A stretch of 64,000 bases of DNA from Paenibacillus psychroresistens (GCF_009728935.1 NZ_CP034235.1:1308501-1372500), one strand, 5' to 3'. Shown: positions 52,105 to 61,768, counted from the stretch's first letter. Made by a program: numbers and translations. The notes: generated by a model from the letters alone, not told the origin.

Positions 52105-52554
52105 ATGAACACAACAATAGAGACAAAAGTTTACGAGGGTGATCAATTGGAATGGAGCCCGATTCCAGCGCATCCTTATTTGTATCATAAAGAGATTTGC
52201 ACAGCGGCAGATGCGGATAACATGGGTATCCAGATGAGCTCTGTACTATGGGAAAAAATTGGAGTTGGCGGTTGCGTACTTCCGCATTACCACGATGTCG
52301 CAGAAATCATTCATATTACTCAAGGTAAAGTGAAATTACTCTGTAATGGTGTGTGGAAATCTTATCAAGCAGGGGATAGCTTTCTTGTTCCGCAAGGGAC
52401 TGTGCATTCGGTGGTTAATGATGATATTGCACCTACTTATCAAATCAGCATGTTTATCCCAACAAATCTGGAGACACCAACCAATCGGTTTTTTGAAACC
52501 ATTCTCGTTCCAGCGCAGGAACGGTATATTAGTGAAAGTAAGTCAAGTGTCTGA
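52105..52554 (+). CDS. Single-domain cupin protein
   Basis: A 149-aa cupin_2 protein. The metal-binding motif 1 is LPHYHDVAEIIHITQGKVKL (His, His, Glu) and motif 2 is PQGTVHSVVND (His). It is placed between two isochorismatase-fold hydrolases and AGGAGG lies before the ATG. It could be a metal-dependent isomerase or hydrolase, or a sensor of the pathway substrate. The precise function is unknown. Confidence 0.78.
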   Translation: MNTTIETKVYEGDQLEWSPIPAHPYLYHKEICTAADADNMGIQMSSVLWEKIGVGGCVLPHYHDVAEIIHITQGKVKLLCNGVWKSYQAGDSFLVPQGTVHSVVNDDIAPTYQISMFIPTNLETPTNRFFETILVPAQERYISESKSSV

Positions 52555-53221
52555 TACTATCCTTGTTTCCGCCTTGCCGTTTCCCTTCCAATGCGATTTG
52601 AGCCACACCGCGCTTGTGGTCATTGATATGCAAAATGATTTTTGCTGTAAAGGTGGGTTTGGCGAAGCATTGGGCAATGATGTTTCACCCGCGGAGGCAA
52701 TTATTCCTAAAGTGCAGAGTATTCTGGGAGGATGTCGCGCAATCGGAATGATGATTATTCATACTCGTGAGGGGCATTTGCCGGATCTATCCGATTGTCC
52801 AGAAAGTAAGTTAACCCGAAGCCAAGTCAATGGCAAAGGGATTGGAGATGAGGGTCCGATGGGACGAATTCTCATTCGAGGTGAATATGGTCACGAGATA
52901 GTAAAGGAGCTAAAACCCTTGGCTAATGAATGGGTGATAGACAAGCCAGGCAAAGGAGCCTTCTATAATACCAATTTAGAACAATTGTTAAAAAGCCATG
53001 GGATTGAATCGCTCCTATTAACTGGAGTTACGACACATGTTTGTGTGCATACGACATTGCGTGAGGCCAATGATAGAGGGTATGAATGCTTGGTATTAGA
53101 GGATGCTACAGCTGCATATGACTTCGCTGATCACGAAGCGGCCATTAGAATGGTCCATCAACAAGGTGCCATATTTGGTTGGGTTTCCGATTGCAACGCA
53201 TTATTAGAGGCTATACAATAA
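52532..53221 (+). CDS. Second biuret/triuret-hydrolase-like isochorismatase-fold enzyme
   Basis: A 229-aa paralogue of the earlier hydrolase. Catalytic Asp32 (VIDMQNDF), Lys138 (IDKPGKGAF) and Cys171 (TTHVCVHTT); shared HTREGHLPDLSD and EANDRGYECLVLEDATAA. It differs in the substrate loop (FCCKGGFGEALGNDVSPAE). The start is GTG 52532, overlapping the cupin gene end; GTG 52547 is an alternative. It may act on a related ureide, for example triuret. That assignment is tentative. Confidence 0.75.
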   Translation: MKVSQVSDTILVSALPFPFQCDLSHTALVVIDMQNDFCCKGGFGEALGNDVSPAEAIIPKVQSILGGCRAIGMMIIHTREGHLPDLSDCPESKLTRSQVNGKGIGDEGPMGRILIRGEYGHEIVKELKPLANEWVIDKPGKGAFYNTNLEQLLKSHGIESLLLTGVTTHVCVHTTLREANDRGYECLVLEDATAAYDFADHEAAIRMVHQQGAIFGWVSDCNALLEAIQ

Positions 53222-53233
53222 ATCGAATGTTAA

Positions 53234-53285
53234 AGAGCTTGTGCTAATCGCGCTTCATTAAAAGAAGCCGAAATGCCCAAGCTCT
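53234..53285 (+). promoter_or_regulatory. Stem-loop before the PucR gene
   Basis: AGAGCTTG (53234-53241) pairs with CAAGCTCT (53278-53285), with an inner GCTTC/GAAGC stem. No clear T-run follows, so it is more likely a leader structure than a terminator. Confidence 0.45.
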
Positions 53286-53311
53286 ATGCTGTTTTAAAAA
53301 GGGGGTGCCTT

Positions 53312-54970
53312 ATGAAACGAATTCAGGATAAACCAACAGTAGATGTTCCAGATATCAAAACACCGATTTTACGCTGTCGAGACTTATTTTTATTTCCGTT
53401 GTTGAAGGATGCCAAGCTGCTCGCAGGTGGAAAGGGTTTGGATAACCTCATAGAGCGGATCAACGTTATGGAGGTTCCTGATGTCATAGATTGGGTCAAA
53501 CCAGGTGAGTTCTTAATGACAACTGGCTACCCTTTTAGAGATAATGCGGAAGCGCTTATTGAATTAATCCCTCAGTTGGTGAAAAAAGGTGTTTCTGCAC
53601 TTGGTATTAAAACAAAACGATTTATTCACGAAATCCCATCACAAGCACTGGAAATAGCTAATCAATTAAATTTCCCTATTATCGAATTACCAGTTGGAAC
53701 TGTATTTTCTGATGTTGTTCGTGACGTCATGGAACGTGTGCTTTTTCATGAAGTGGAGCAAATATCTATTCTACAGGAACGGATTCAAGCGATGTCCAGT
53801 GTATTGTTAGATGGCGGGGGCATGAAGGATTTATTAAAACGTTTGGAGCAATTATTAGGGAATCCCATTGTATTATTGGATTCCTCCAATCGATTAGTGA
53901 CATCTGATGCAACAGCAATTCTTTTTGAAGAGCATCTATTAGACGAGTCTTGGCAAGAGCTGAGGTATTTACCTGAAATGGGCAGTGGCTATTTAAAGCT
54001 GGATGGTAGACAAATTCGAATTTATATGTCGGATATTCCGGGAAAACGTCGTCTGCATTCCTTGCTTATTTTATTGGAGTGGCGGCAGGAAGTAGTCCCT
54101 CTTGATTGCTTGACACTGGATCGCACCATAACCATAGCTGGCCTTGAAATGATGAATATCGAGGCGAAAAGGCAGGTGGAATCGCAATATATCGATCAAT
54201 TTATCCAAGATTGGCTTTTGGGGAGATTTCACAATTTATCTGATTTGCGAATAAGGGCGGAGGCCTGTGGTTGCTATAATGTGCTCCAAGGAGGTTATTC
54301 AACAGCTATTGTTCGCATGGCGGATTCTAAGCCCTCCGTTGCAGAATTGCATGAGCTTCTGGAAATGCTGAGGAGAGCTGTGAAGCTGGAAGGCAAAGAA
54401 ATTTATACGGCGATTATTGAAGGGGAGGCCATATTGGTCATTCCTTGTAACGAAGATAACTCCAACTTAAACCTAAACCCAATAAATCCGAGTAAGATTG
54501 TACATCTCTTACGTAAGCTGCAGCATAATGATCGCGTAAGTCTATGTTTGGGAAAGCGAGTGGATAAACCAGAGGAGCTGAATACCAGCTATCGTGAGGC
54601 AAAACAAATTCATAAAATCAGCATAATTTGTGCGCTGGACCAGTCGGTTTTAACAAATGATGAATTAGGTGTTTATTCGTTGTTGTATTTACTCCCAGAG
54701 TGTGAGGAGGTTAATCATTTTCAGAAAAAATTCCTGCAGCCGCTGTTAGATTATGATGCTAAACATGACACTAATCTGGTGGAGACGCTGCAAATGTATT
54801 TTCAAGTTAATCGCAATATGAAACAAACAGCAGAACGACTATTCACACACTATAATACCGTCATCTATCGGCTTGAGCGCGTTAAAGATATTCTGGTCAT
54901 GGATCTGGAAAATCCAGAAATTCAGCTGCAGCTGCAGCTAGCGTTAAAACTTCATCAAATGCGTGTATAA
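53312..54970 (+). CDS. PucR-family transcriptional regulator
   Basis: A 552-aa regulator: N-terminal PucR domain (LLKDAKLLAGGKGLDNLIERI and NVMEVPDVIDWVKPGEFLMTTGY), a GGDEF-like middle region, and the C-terminal CdaR/PucR helix-turn-helix (YFQVNRNMKQTAERLFTHYNTVIYRLERV). In B. subtilis PucR controls purine and urate catabolism. Its location right after the hydrolases makes it the likely regulator of this nitrogen cluster. ATG 53312 follows AAAGGGGGTG. Confidence 0.88.
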   Translation: MKRIQDKPTVDVPDIKTPILRCRDLFLFPLLKDAKLLAGGKGLDNLIERINVMEVPDVIDWVKPGEFLMTTGYPFRDNAEALIELIPQLVKKGVSALGIKTKRFIHEIPSQALEIANQLNFPIIELPVGTVFSDVVRDVMERVLFHEVEQISILQERIQAMSSVLLDGGGMKDLLKRLEQLLGNPIVLLDSSNRLVTSDATAILFEEHLLDESWQELRYLPEMGSGYLKLDGRQIRIYMSDIPGKRRLHSLLILLEWRQEVVPLDCLTLDRTITIAGLEMMNIEAKRQVESQYIDQFIQDWLLGRFHNLSDLRIRAEACGCYNVLQGGYSTAIVRMADSKPSVAELHELLEMLRRAVKLEGKEIYTAIIEGEAILVIPCNEDNSNLNLNPINPSKIVHLLRKLQHNDRVSLCLGKRVDKPEELNTSYREAKQIHKISIICALDQSVLTNDELGVYSLLYLLPECEEVNHFQKKFLQPLLDYDAKHDTNLVETLQMYFQVNRNMKQTAERLFTHYNTVIYRLERVKDILVMDLENPEIQLQLQLALKLHQMRV

Positions 54971-55024
54971 GAACTCGCAAACCAACCAAACTAGAAAGGA
55001 GGTACAAAAAAAGGGGCGTCTACG

Positions 55025-55993
55025 ATGAAATTTGGAGTGGCTGTTTTACTAGTATGTTTATTCATGAGTGGCTGCAGCCAAACTTACCATTCGGCCATTC
55101 ATTCACCCAACCAAGTGCAAACGCTCGAACAGCCAGGAATCCAAACACCGTATAAAATTTCGAATGGTCTTACAGGGTTTCTGCAGGATGAATGGACATT
55201 CTCGGTATCGCCAACCACAGTGCCAAAGCCTGCTAAAAAGCCAGTGCTAAAACCAAAGCCATCTCCCGCACCAAGAATAACGCAAAAAAAGAAGAAAGAA
55301 CCTTCCATACCGGCTCAACAATCACAGCAAAAAAAGCTAACCTTACCCCAGCTTCGACTTAAATACCCACAATTCTTCCGTCTCAACGGCTCCAATCATG
55401 AAAGCAAAATTGCTTTAACTTTTGATGATGGTCCAGATAACAAATATACACCACAGATCCTTGATGTTTTGCAGAAATATCATGTGAAGGCAACCTTCTT
55501 CGTGTTAGGTATCCGTGCACAAGCTAACCCTTCTATTATTAGGCGTATAGTAAACGAGGGGCATGCTATTGGAAACCACTCTTACGACCATGCTAATCCA
55601 GCAAAAATGACAGAAGCTCAGTTTGAAAAACAATTTACGCAAACACAGCTGATTTTAGATAAATTAATTGGATATGAGCCTAAGTTAATTCGAACACCCT
55701 ATGGGGCTATTCAAGAAAATCAACTCAAATGGGCTGCTAAAAATGGATTAATTGCTGTCAATTGGGATATCGATTCTTTGGATTGGAAGGAATTAAGTGA
55801 CTCACAGGTTGTAGCTAACATAATGGAACACACACATAAAGGTGCGATTATTCTTCAACATTCTGCAGGCGGGGATAGTCAAGATTTATCGGGTACGCTT
55901 AAGGCTTTGCCTATTGTGATTGAACAATTAAAAAAACAGGGTTTTAAATTGGTTACGGTACCCGAGCTGCTTCATTTGCCGGTAGCAAAATGA
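55025..55993 (+). CDS. Polysaccharide deacetylase lipoprotein (NodB domain)
   Basis: A 322-aa protein: lipoprotein signal ending FMSG-C, a Pro/Lys-rich linker (about 60-100) and a CE4 NodB domain with TFDDGP, the metal pair in GNHSYDH, RTPYGA, and a later ILQHSAGG. It should remove acetyl groups from peptidoglycan or other surface GlcNAc polymers outside the membrane. GGAGG and AAAAGGGG precede the ATG. It ends at a terminator hairpin. Confidence 0.9.
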   Translation: MKFGVAVLLVCLFMSGCSQTYHSAIHSPNQVQTLEQPGIQTPYKISNGLTGFLQDEWTFSVSPTTVPKPAKKPVLKPKPSPAPRITQKKKKEPSIPAQQSQQKKLTLPQLRLKYPQFFRLNGSNHESKIALTFDDGPDNKYTPQILDVLQKYHVKATFFVLGIRAQANPSIIRRIVNEGHAIGNHSYDHANPAKMTEAQFEKQFTQTQLILDKLIGYEPKLIRTPYGAIQENQLKWAAKNGLIAVNWDIDSLDWKELSDSQVVANIMEHTHKGAIILQHSAGGDSQDLSGTLKALPIVIEQLKKQGFKLVTVPELLHLPVAK

Positions 55994-56020
55994 GGTGCAT
56001 TCTTTCTGCACCTCATTCAT
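55991..56020. terminator. Bidirectional terminator hairpin
   Basis: TGAGGTGCA (55991-55999) and TGCACCTCA (56007-56015) form a 9-bp stem between the deacetylase and the convergent 3D-domain gene. The T-run is weak. Confidence 0.6.
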
Positions 56021-56039
56021 TCAATCTCGGCTAATTTTA

Positions 56040-56846
56040 TTATTCCATAATATAAATCTTTACATCCTGCATGCCAAACTTGGTTGCATCTGCTTTGGAA
56101 GTGGGAATGTAAATATCAACACGTTTACCACGAACACTGCTTCCTTGGTCAGTTGCTTTAGCGATCATTCCATTCGCAGGCAGACCGTTAAAGCTATATC
56201 CTGTGACATAAACAGTAGATCCCATAGGGATTACATCTGGATCCACGGCTATGGTGCCAAGTTTTAATGGATTGCCGAGGAAGTCAAACGCCCCCCATAA
56301 ACCATTTTCTTCAGCTGATGCTGTGTAAGCTGTAGCCTTAACGGGTATAAGTCGGCTATATTTAATAGTTTTCCCAGATGAGGTTTCCAAGGTGTGTGCT
56401 TTAGCTGAGGCAGAATCTGTTGGGCTAGAAACTTGCTTTTTTACAGCTACATCTTTTTTCATTAAAGGTTGGACTGGTGCGCTTCGTTTAGCCTGAACGG
56501 GCTTTTCTCGTTTAGCTTGAATAGGCTGTTCGATCGTTTTTTTTGCTGTTTGTGTGGCTGCTTCAATGGTAGCTTTAAGAATTGTGGGTTGAACGGGTTG
56601 AGCCGTTACAGTTTTGGCTGCAACATTTTGAGGTTGAACTAACGTCAGAAGATTGTCTGCTTGCACATTACTATCCATCTGTTTGGCAAAAGCTACTTGT
56701 TTTTGAGGTTTTAATACGACTTGCTTCTGTTGCTGAGGTACGGCATACCAATTATTAGCTTTTGCTGTAGCAAGCGCAGTCCCCGCTAACAAACTAACGC
56801 TGAGGGTCAGACTTATGACGCATTTTCTGAAATTGGATTGCTCCAT
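56040..56846 (-). CDS. Secreted 3D-domain protein (YocH/RpfB-like)
   Basis: A 268-aa secreted protein: signal peptide (about 1-30, ending in ALATAKA-N), a low-complexity Gln/Lys/Pro/Val-rich middle with PVQAKR-like repeats, and a C-terminal 3D domain (KATAYTASAEENGLWG, then KLGTIAVDPDVIPMGSTVYV, ATDQGSSVRGKRVDIYI). Such double-psi beta-barrel domains cleave or remodel peptidoglycan. AAAGGAG lies before the ATG. It is preceded by a ydaO-type c-di-AMP riboswitch, the usual control for cell-wall remodelling genes of this kind. Confidence 0.88.
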   Translation of the reverse strand: MEQSNFRKCVISLTLSVSLLAGTALATAKANNWYAVPQQQKQVVLKPQKQVAFAKQMDSNVQADNLLTLVQPQNVAAKTVTAQPVQPTILKATIEAATQTAKKTIEQPIQAKREKPVQAKRSAPVQPLMKKDVAVKKQVSSPTDSASAKAHTLETSSGKTIKYSRLIPVKATAYTASAEENGLWGAFDFLGNPLKLGTIAVDPDVIPMGSTVYVTGYSFNGLPANGMIAKATDQGSSVRGKRVDIYIPTSKADATKFGMQDVKIYIME

Positions 56847-56904
56847 AGGTTTATAAATCTCCTTTTATACTGTTAACGGCAACTTGAACCTTGTTGTCTG
56901 TTAC

Positions 56905-57075
56905 CAGTAGGTTTTGTCCTACGAGGTTAGTTGTCGGGTTTGGGTTGAGGATACAGCCCATCTTATAAGTAAAGATTCACCCCTAGCGGAAGGCAAAAGT
57001 CTGCATTCCGTAATAAATCATCCCCCGCACCTTCGGGAAGAAGGTTTCGGCATCTCTTAAGGCTACCATAGAGAC
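56905..57075 (-). ncRNA. c-di-AMP riboswitch (ydaO/yuaA type)
   Basis: Read on the minus strand, the leader of the 3D-domain gene has the conserved blocks of the ydaO aptamer: GCGGGGGA, TAGGGGTGAATC, CCCGACAACTAACCTCGTAGG, and a 5-bp GTAGG/CCTAC hairpin near the end. A GCCTTAAGAG block opens it. Order and spacing match the ydaO class. c-di-AMP binding normally turns such genes off. No T-run terminator is obvious between aptamer and start codon, so the expression platform is unclear. Confidence 0.85.
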
Positions 57076-57141
57076 AAACAAATCGAAACCCATAAAATAT
57101 GGAAATCGCGCACGAATATTTTATTTTTCTGTTGAATCGTC

Positions 57142-57147
57142 TATAAT
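57142..57147 (+). promoter_or_regulatory. -10 box of the gatCAB promoter
   Basis: TATAAT about 60 bases before gatC. The -35 region 17 bases upstream is AT-rich but poorly matching. Confidence 0.45.
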
Positions 57148-57208
57148 GAAGAGAAAATTCCGGCAGATCCACTTCGGGGACAGCTGACGATAAAAGAGGT
57201 GTCAATCG

Positions 57209-57496
57209 ATGAGTATCTCACTAAAAGATGTTGAGCATGTTGCGAAATTAGCGCGCTTGGAGCTAAGTGACGAGGAAAAACAAGTTTTTACAGAGCAGTT
57301 AAATAACATTTTGAAATATGCAGAGCAATTAAACGGCTTGGATACGGAAGGAATTGAACCTACGAGCCATGCTATGCCATTGTTAAATGTGATGCGTGAA
57401 GACATAAATCATACATCGCTACCGCTTGAAAAAGTGTTTCTAAATGCACCAGAGGAAGAAGAAGGTCAATTTAAAGTGCCGGCAGTATTAGAATAG
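57209..57496 (+). CDS. gatC: GatC, Asp-tRNA(Asn)/Glu-tRNA(Gln) amidotransferase subunit C
   Basis: A 95-aa subunit with the expected SLKDVEHVAKLARLELSDEE start and GLDTEGIEPTSHAMPL middle. It stabilises the GatA-GatB pair, which amidates Glu-tRNA(Gln) and Asp-tRNA(Asn). AGAGGTG precedes the ATG. First gene of gatCAB. Confidence 0.95.
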   Translation: MSISLKDVEHVAKLARLELSDEEKQVFTEQLNNILKYAEQLNGLDTEGIEPTSHAMPLLNVMREDINHTSLPLEKVFLNAPEEEEGQFKVPAVLE

Positions 57497-57517
57497 ATTT
57501 TGAAGGGAGATTTTAAG

Positions 57518-58969
57518 TTGTCTTTATTTGATCTTAAATTACAAGAAGTACATAATAAACTGCACAATAAGGAACTGACTGTAACTGATTTGGTAGAGCA
57601 TTCCTACTCGAGAATTCATGAAGTTGAGGGCAAAGTGAAAGCTTTCCTTTCATTGAATGAAGATCAAGCCAGAGCAGCAGCTAAAAAACTGGACGAGCAA
57701 TCTAATCCAGAGCGTGGATTATTATATGGCTTGCCAGCAGGGATTAAAGATAATATCTCCACAGAGGGCTTGCCTACTACCTGTGCAAGTAAATTCCTAG
57801 CCAACTTCACAGCAGTTTATGATGCTACTGTTATGGCTAAGCTCAAAAGCGCTCAATCAATTACAATTGGCAAGCTCAATATGGATGAATTCGCTATGGG
57901 TGGCTCAAATGAGAATTCAGGGTTTCATTTAACGCATAATCCTTGGAATTTAGAACATGTTCCCGGTGGATCCAGTGGTGGGTCCGCAGTTTCTGTTGCC
58001 TCTGGTGAAGTTTACTTTTCGCTTGGCTCAGATACGGGCGGTTCCATTCGTCAGCCAGCGGCTTATTGCGGGATTGTTGGCTTAAAGCCTACTTATGGAC
58101 TCGTGTCACGTTACGGGCTCGTGGCATTTGCCTCTTCCCTAGACCAAATCGGTCCCTTAACTAAGAATGTGGAGGACTCTGCTTATGTCCTTCAAGCTAT
58201 TGCAGGCCATGATCCAGCAGATTCAACTTCAGCAAAAGTGGATATTCCTGATTACCTAGCCAGCTTGACTGGTGACATTAAAGGCTTGCGAATCGCCGTA
58301 CCTAAAGAATACATTGGCAAAGGTGTAGACCCGCAAGTAAAAGAACTTGTGATGAACGCGCTCAAAGTATTAGAAGGCTTAGGCGCAACGTGGGAAGAAG
58401 TTTCATTGCCACATACGGAATATGCAGTTGCAGCTTATTACTTGCTTGCTTCATCAGAAGCATCCTCAAACTTGGCCCGTTTTGACGGGGTGCGTTATGG
58501 AGTGAGAACCGATAATGCGGATAGCTTGATCGAAATGTATCGCAAATCCCGGAGCGAAGGCTTCGGTTCAGAAGTGAAAAGACGGATCATGCTGGGCACT
58601 TATGCACTTAGCTCTGGCTACTATGATGCCTACTATTTAAAGGCTCAAAAAGTTCGTACTTTAATCAAACAAGATTTTGATGAGGTATTTGCTAAATTTG
58701 ATGTCGTTATCGGCCCGACTGCCCCAACTACCGCCTTCAAAATCGGTACGCAGGTAGATGATCCGTTAACGATGTATTTGAACGATATTCTCACGATTCC
58801 GGTTAATCTAGCTGGTCTTCCGGCAATTAGTATCCCTTGTGGATTTGTAGATGGACTTCCGGTTGGGCTGCAGATTATTGGCAAGCCTTTAGATGAAACG
58901 ACCATTCTGCGTACAGCACATGCTTTTGAAATTCAGACTGACCATCATAAACAGCGTCCTAAGCTGTGA
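57518..58969 (+). CDS. gatA: GatA, amidotransferase subunit A
   Basis: A 483-aa amidase. The Ser-cis-Ser-Lys catalytic set is visible in GIKDNI (Lys), GGSSGGSAV (Ser) and [11 protein letters not shown] (Ser). It releases ammonia from glutamine for the GatB reaction. I choose the TTG at 57518 because AAGGGAG lies eight bases upstream and the length matches typical GatA; a TTG at 57500 is inside the ribosome binding site. Confidence 0.95.
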   Translation: MSLFDLKLQEVHNKLHNKELTVTDLVEHSYSRIHEVEGKVKAFLSLNEDQARAAAKKLDEQSNPERGLLYGLPAGIKDNISTEGLPTTCASKFLANFTAVYDATVMAKLKSAQSITIGKLNMDEFAMGGSNENSGFHLTHNPWNLEHVPGGSSGGSAVSVASGEVYFSLGSDTGGSIRQPAAYCGIVGLKPTYGLVSRYGLVAFASSLDQIGPLTKNVEDSAYVLQAIAGHDPADSTSAKVDIPDYLASLTGDIKGLRIAVPKEYIGKGVDPQVKELVMNALKVLEGLGATWEEVSLPHTEYAVAAYYLLASSEASSNLARFDGVRYGVRTDNADSLIEMYRKSRSEGFGSEVKRRIMLGTYALSSGYYDAYYLKAQKVRTLIKQDFDEVFAKFDVVIGPTAPTTAFKIGTQVDDPLTMYLNDILTIPVNLAGLPAISIPCGFVDGLPVGLQIIGKPLDETTILRTAHAFEIQTDHHKQRPKL

Positions 58970-58982
58970 AAGGAGCAACCTA

Positions 58983-60431
58983 ATGTTTGTGACCAAGAAT
59001 GAATATGAAACTGTCATCGGTCTAGAGGTGCATGTCGAGCTTCATACCAAATCCAAAATATTTTGCGGCTGCCCCACATCCTTTGGCGCTCCGCCTAATA
59101 CGCATACTTGTCCCGTTTGCTTGGGTCATCCTGGTGTTCTGCCTGTGCTCAATAAACAGGCTGTTGAATATGCCATGAAAGCAGCAATGGCTTTGAATTG
59201 CCAGATCGCGACAGAAAGCAAGTTTGATCGCAAAAACTATTTTTATCCGGATTCTCCTAAGGCTTATCAGATCTCACAATATGATAAACCTATAGGCGAG
59301 CACGGTTGGATTGATATTGAAGTAGGCGGAGTAACTAAGCGCATCGGGATTACCCGACTCCACTTGGAAGAAGATGCAGGCAAACTGACACATGTCGATG
59401 GCGGCTATGCTTCTTTAGTTGATTTCAATCGTGTCGGTACACCGCTAATTGAAATCGTTTCTGAGCCTGATTTGAATTCTCCAGAGGAAGCGAGAGCCTA
59501 TCTAGAGAAGATTAAAGCGATTATGCAGTACTGCGATGTTTCCGATGTGAAAATGGAGGAAGGCTCACTGCGCTGTGATGCTAACGTCAGTATTCGTCCA
59601 GTGGGGCAAGAAAAGCTCGGAACTCGTACAGAGCTGAAGAATATGAATTCGTTCCGTGGTGTTCAAAAAGGCTTGGAGTATGAAGAAATTCGCCAGGCTG
59701 CTGTTTTGGACAGTGAAGGAACCGTTGTTCAAGAAACCCTGCGTTGGGATGAAGCACAAGGTAAAACCATCTCTATGCGCAGTAAAGAAGAAGCGCATGA
59801 TTATCGTTATTTCCCGGATCCTGATTTAGTCAGAATGTATATAGATGACGAATGGAAGGCAAGAGTTCGTGCTTCAATTCCTGAATTACCGGATGCGAGA
59901 AAAGCGCGTTACTCTTCTGAGTTTGGTTTGCCAAGCTATGATGCTGCAGTAATCACAGCTTCTAAAGATATGGCTGATTTCTTCCAAGAAAGCCTGCAAT
60001 ATACCTCGGACGCCAAAGCCGTATCCAATTGGATCATGGGGGATTTGCTTGGGTTTATGAACGCTAATAGCCTTGAGCTTCCGCAGGTTAAGATTACGGG
60101 TCAAGGCTTGGGTGAGATGATCGGTTTAATTGAGCAAGGAACGATAAGCAGCAAAATCGCTAAAACGGTTTTTAAAGCTATGCTTGAATCCGGAAAGCTG
60201 CCTAAAATCATCGTGGAAGAGCAGGGGCTTGTGCAAATTAGTGACGAAGGCGCCATTCAGGCGGAAGTAGAGAAAATCGTTGCCAACAACCCGCAATCCG
60301 TAGCTGATTTTAAAGCAGGCAAAGAAAAGGCTATCGGCTTCCTAGTCGGGCAGGTTATGAAAGAGACCAAGGGGAAAGCCAACCCAGGTTTGGTTAATAA
60401 ACTTATTCTTGAATGTTTAAATCGCCAATAA
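58983..60431 (+). CDS. gatB: GatB, amidotransferase subunit B
   Basis: A 482-aa subunit beginning [25 protein letters not shown], the GatB signature, with the LYS-like C-terminal YqeY domain (residues about 330-482). It phosphorylates the tRNA-bound Glu/Asp and uses ammonia from GatA. ATG 58983 has AAAGGAG upstream. A strong terminator follows. Confidence 0.95.
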   Translation: MFVTKNEYETVIGLEVHVELHTKSKIFCGCPTSFGAPPNTHTCPVCLGHPGVLPVLNKQAVEYAMKAAMALNCQIATESKFDRKNYFYPDSPKAYQISQYDKPIGEHGWIDIEVGGVTKRIGITRLHLEEDAGKLTHVDGGYASLVDFNRVGTPLIEIVSEPDLNSPEEARAYLEKIKAIMQYCDVSDVKMEEGSLRCDANVSIRPVGQEKLGTRTELKNMNSFRGVQKGLEYEEIRQAAVLDSEGTVVQETLRWDEAQGKTISMRSKEEAHDYRYFPDPDLVRMYIDDEWKARVRASIPELPDARKARYSSEFGLPSYDAAVITASKDMADFFQESLQYTSDAKAVSNWIMGDLLGFMNANSLELPQVKITGQGLGEMIGLIEQGTISSKIAKTVFKAMLESGKLPKIIVEEQGLVQISDEGAIQAEVEKIVANNPQSVADFKAGKEKAIGFLVGQVMKETKGKANPGLVNKLILECLNRQ

Positions 60432-60457
60432 TGATATGATTTTCTGATCAATTAATG

Positions 60458-60528
60458 GAGCGTTTCCTGTTTTGTAGAGCTATGACAATATTTACTTTGT
60501 CAGAATCTGCAACGGAAACGCTCTTTTT
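60458..60528 (+). terminator. Two-tier terminator after gatB
   Basis: Outer arms GAGCGTTTCC (60458-60467) and GGAAACGCTC (60514-60523), inner GACAA/TTGTC hairpin (60484-60501), and a T-run after the outer stem. Confidence 0.9.
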
Positions 60529-60544
60529 GAGTATAGTCTATATG

Positions 60545-60587
60545 TAGACAGGTTACTTTTGTGCTACAATAATGATAATCATAATCA
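60545..60587 (+). promoter_or_regulatory. Promoter with Fur/PerR-type box before mgtC-perR
   Basis: TAGACA (60545-60550), 17-bp spacer, AATAAT (60568-60573). Overlapping the -10 and start site is TGATAATCATAATCA (60573-60587), a 7-1-7 match to Fur/PerR boxes with one mismatch in the palindrome. With a PerR-like gene as the second cistron, autoregulation by peroxide is likely. Confidence 0.7.
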
Positions 60588-60601
60588 GTGGGGGTGCAGT
60601 C

Positions 60602-61294
60602 ATGGATATTTGGCACATTGATCCCTTGCATATAACCATTCGCCTTTTGCTTGCCTTGCTTCTTGGTGGATTAATTGGAGTGGAGCGGGAGCGCAATAGC
60701 CATCCTGCTGGCTTTCGCACTAATATCTTAGTTTGCTTGAGCTCGGCTTTAATTATGCTGCTTTCTATTTATGGCTTTGCTGATTTTGCTAACTCGGATA
60801 TTGCCCGGTTGGACCCTGCTCGTTTAGCAGCTCAAGTTTTGCCAGGCATTGGATTTCTTGGCGCGGGCGTTATTATGCGTAATGGAATGTCGGTTTCGGG
60901 GTTAACCACTGCAGCTACTTTATTCATAGTTGCGGGGATTGGTCTTGCTGTAGGCGCAGGATTCTACTTTGCTGCTATTCTAGCCACGGTGATGGTTATT
61001 GTTAGTTTAACGGTTTTAAATGCGGTCGAGAAGAAATTTTTCCGAGCCAAACGTATATATACAATGAAAATTCAATTAGGTACCAAATCAGGCACCTTGG
61101 GCAGTATTTCTACATTTTTAGAAGGTAAGAGTGTAGATATCAGAAAGCTGCTTATTGAAGAAGAAGTACAAGATTCCAAAGATCCAATTTTTCATGTAAC
61201 ACTATCTTTGAAATTCCCTAGAAAATCAATTATTGTTCCGATTATGGAGCAAATTGGCCATATGAATGACGTTACAAGTGTAACGGTCGAATAA
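60602..61294 (+). CDS. MgtC/SapB-family membrane protein
   Basis: A 230-aa protein with four to five TM helices in the first 150 residues (RLLLALLLGGLIGVERE, then HPAGFRTNILVCLSSALIM and GFLGAGVIM, the family signature) and a C-terminal ACT-like cytoplasmic domain. MgtC proteins are linked to Mg2+ limitation and to survival in acid or host stress. ATG 60602 follows GGGGGTG. It shares the putative peroxide-responsive promoter with perR. Confidence 0.88.
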   Translation: MDIWHIDPLHITIRLLLALLLGGLIGVERERNSHPAGFRTNILVCLSSALIMLLSIYGFADFANSDIARLDPARLAAQVLPGIGFLGAGVIMRNGMSVSGLTTAATLFIVAGIGLAVGAGFYFAAILATVMVIVSLTVLNAVEKKFFRAKRIYTMKIQLGTKSGTLGSISTFLEGKSVDIRKLLIEEEVQDSKDPIFHVTLSLKFPRKSIIVPIMEQIGHMNDVTSVTVE

Positions 61295-61322
61295 ATTATG
61301 TATTGAATGGTGGTGTGTGTAT

Positions 61323-61757
61323 ATGATTTCTAGATTTGCTGAAGCAGTGGATAAACTCAAGACAACAGGGGTTCGGATGACTCCGCAACGACATGCAGTA
61401 TTACAGTTTTTGCTGGATACGGTTTCGCATCCGACCGCCGATGAAATTTACAGAGCCTTAGAGAGCCGCTTTCCAAGTATGAGCGTGGCTACCGTTTATA
61501 ATAATCTTAAGGTGTTTATTGACTCAGGTTTAGTCCGTGAGCTTGCTTATGGCGATAGCTCAAGTCGATTTGATGCCGACATGTCCAACCATTACCATGC
61601 CAAATGCACGCATTGTGGCAAATTGGTTGATTTCAACTATCCGGCGCTTGATCATGTGGAATCATCCGCAGCGGATGAAACAGGCTTTAAAATTCAAGGA
61701 CATCGTTTCGAAGTGTACGGAACCTGCAAGAATTGTACGCCCGTAACTATACATTAA
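61323..61757 (+). CDS. perR: PerR, peroxide-sensing Fur-family repressor
   Basis: A 144-aa Fur-family protein closely resembling B. subtilis PerR. Regulatory-metal ligands align as His36, Asp84, His90, His92 and Asp103. The structural zinc site is Cys95-Cys98 (CTHC) and Cys135-Cys138 (CKNC). Oxidation of His residues by peroxide is the known sensing mode. ATG 61323 follows TGGTGGTG; a GTG at 61317 is less likely. Cotranscribed with mgtC. Confidence 0.93.
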   Translation: MISRFAEAVDKLKTTGVRMTPQRHAVLQFLLDTVSHPTADEIYRALESRFPSMSVATVYNNLKVFIDSGLVRELAYGDSSSRFDADMSNHYHAKCTHCGKLVDFNYPALDHVESSAADETGFKIQGHRFEVYGTCKNCTPVTIH

Positions 61758-61768
61758 GGGAGTGAACC

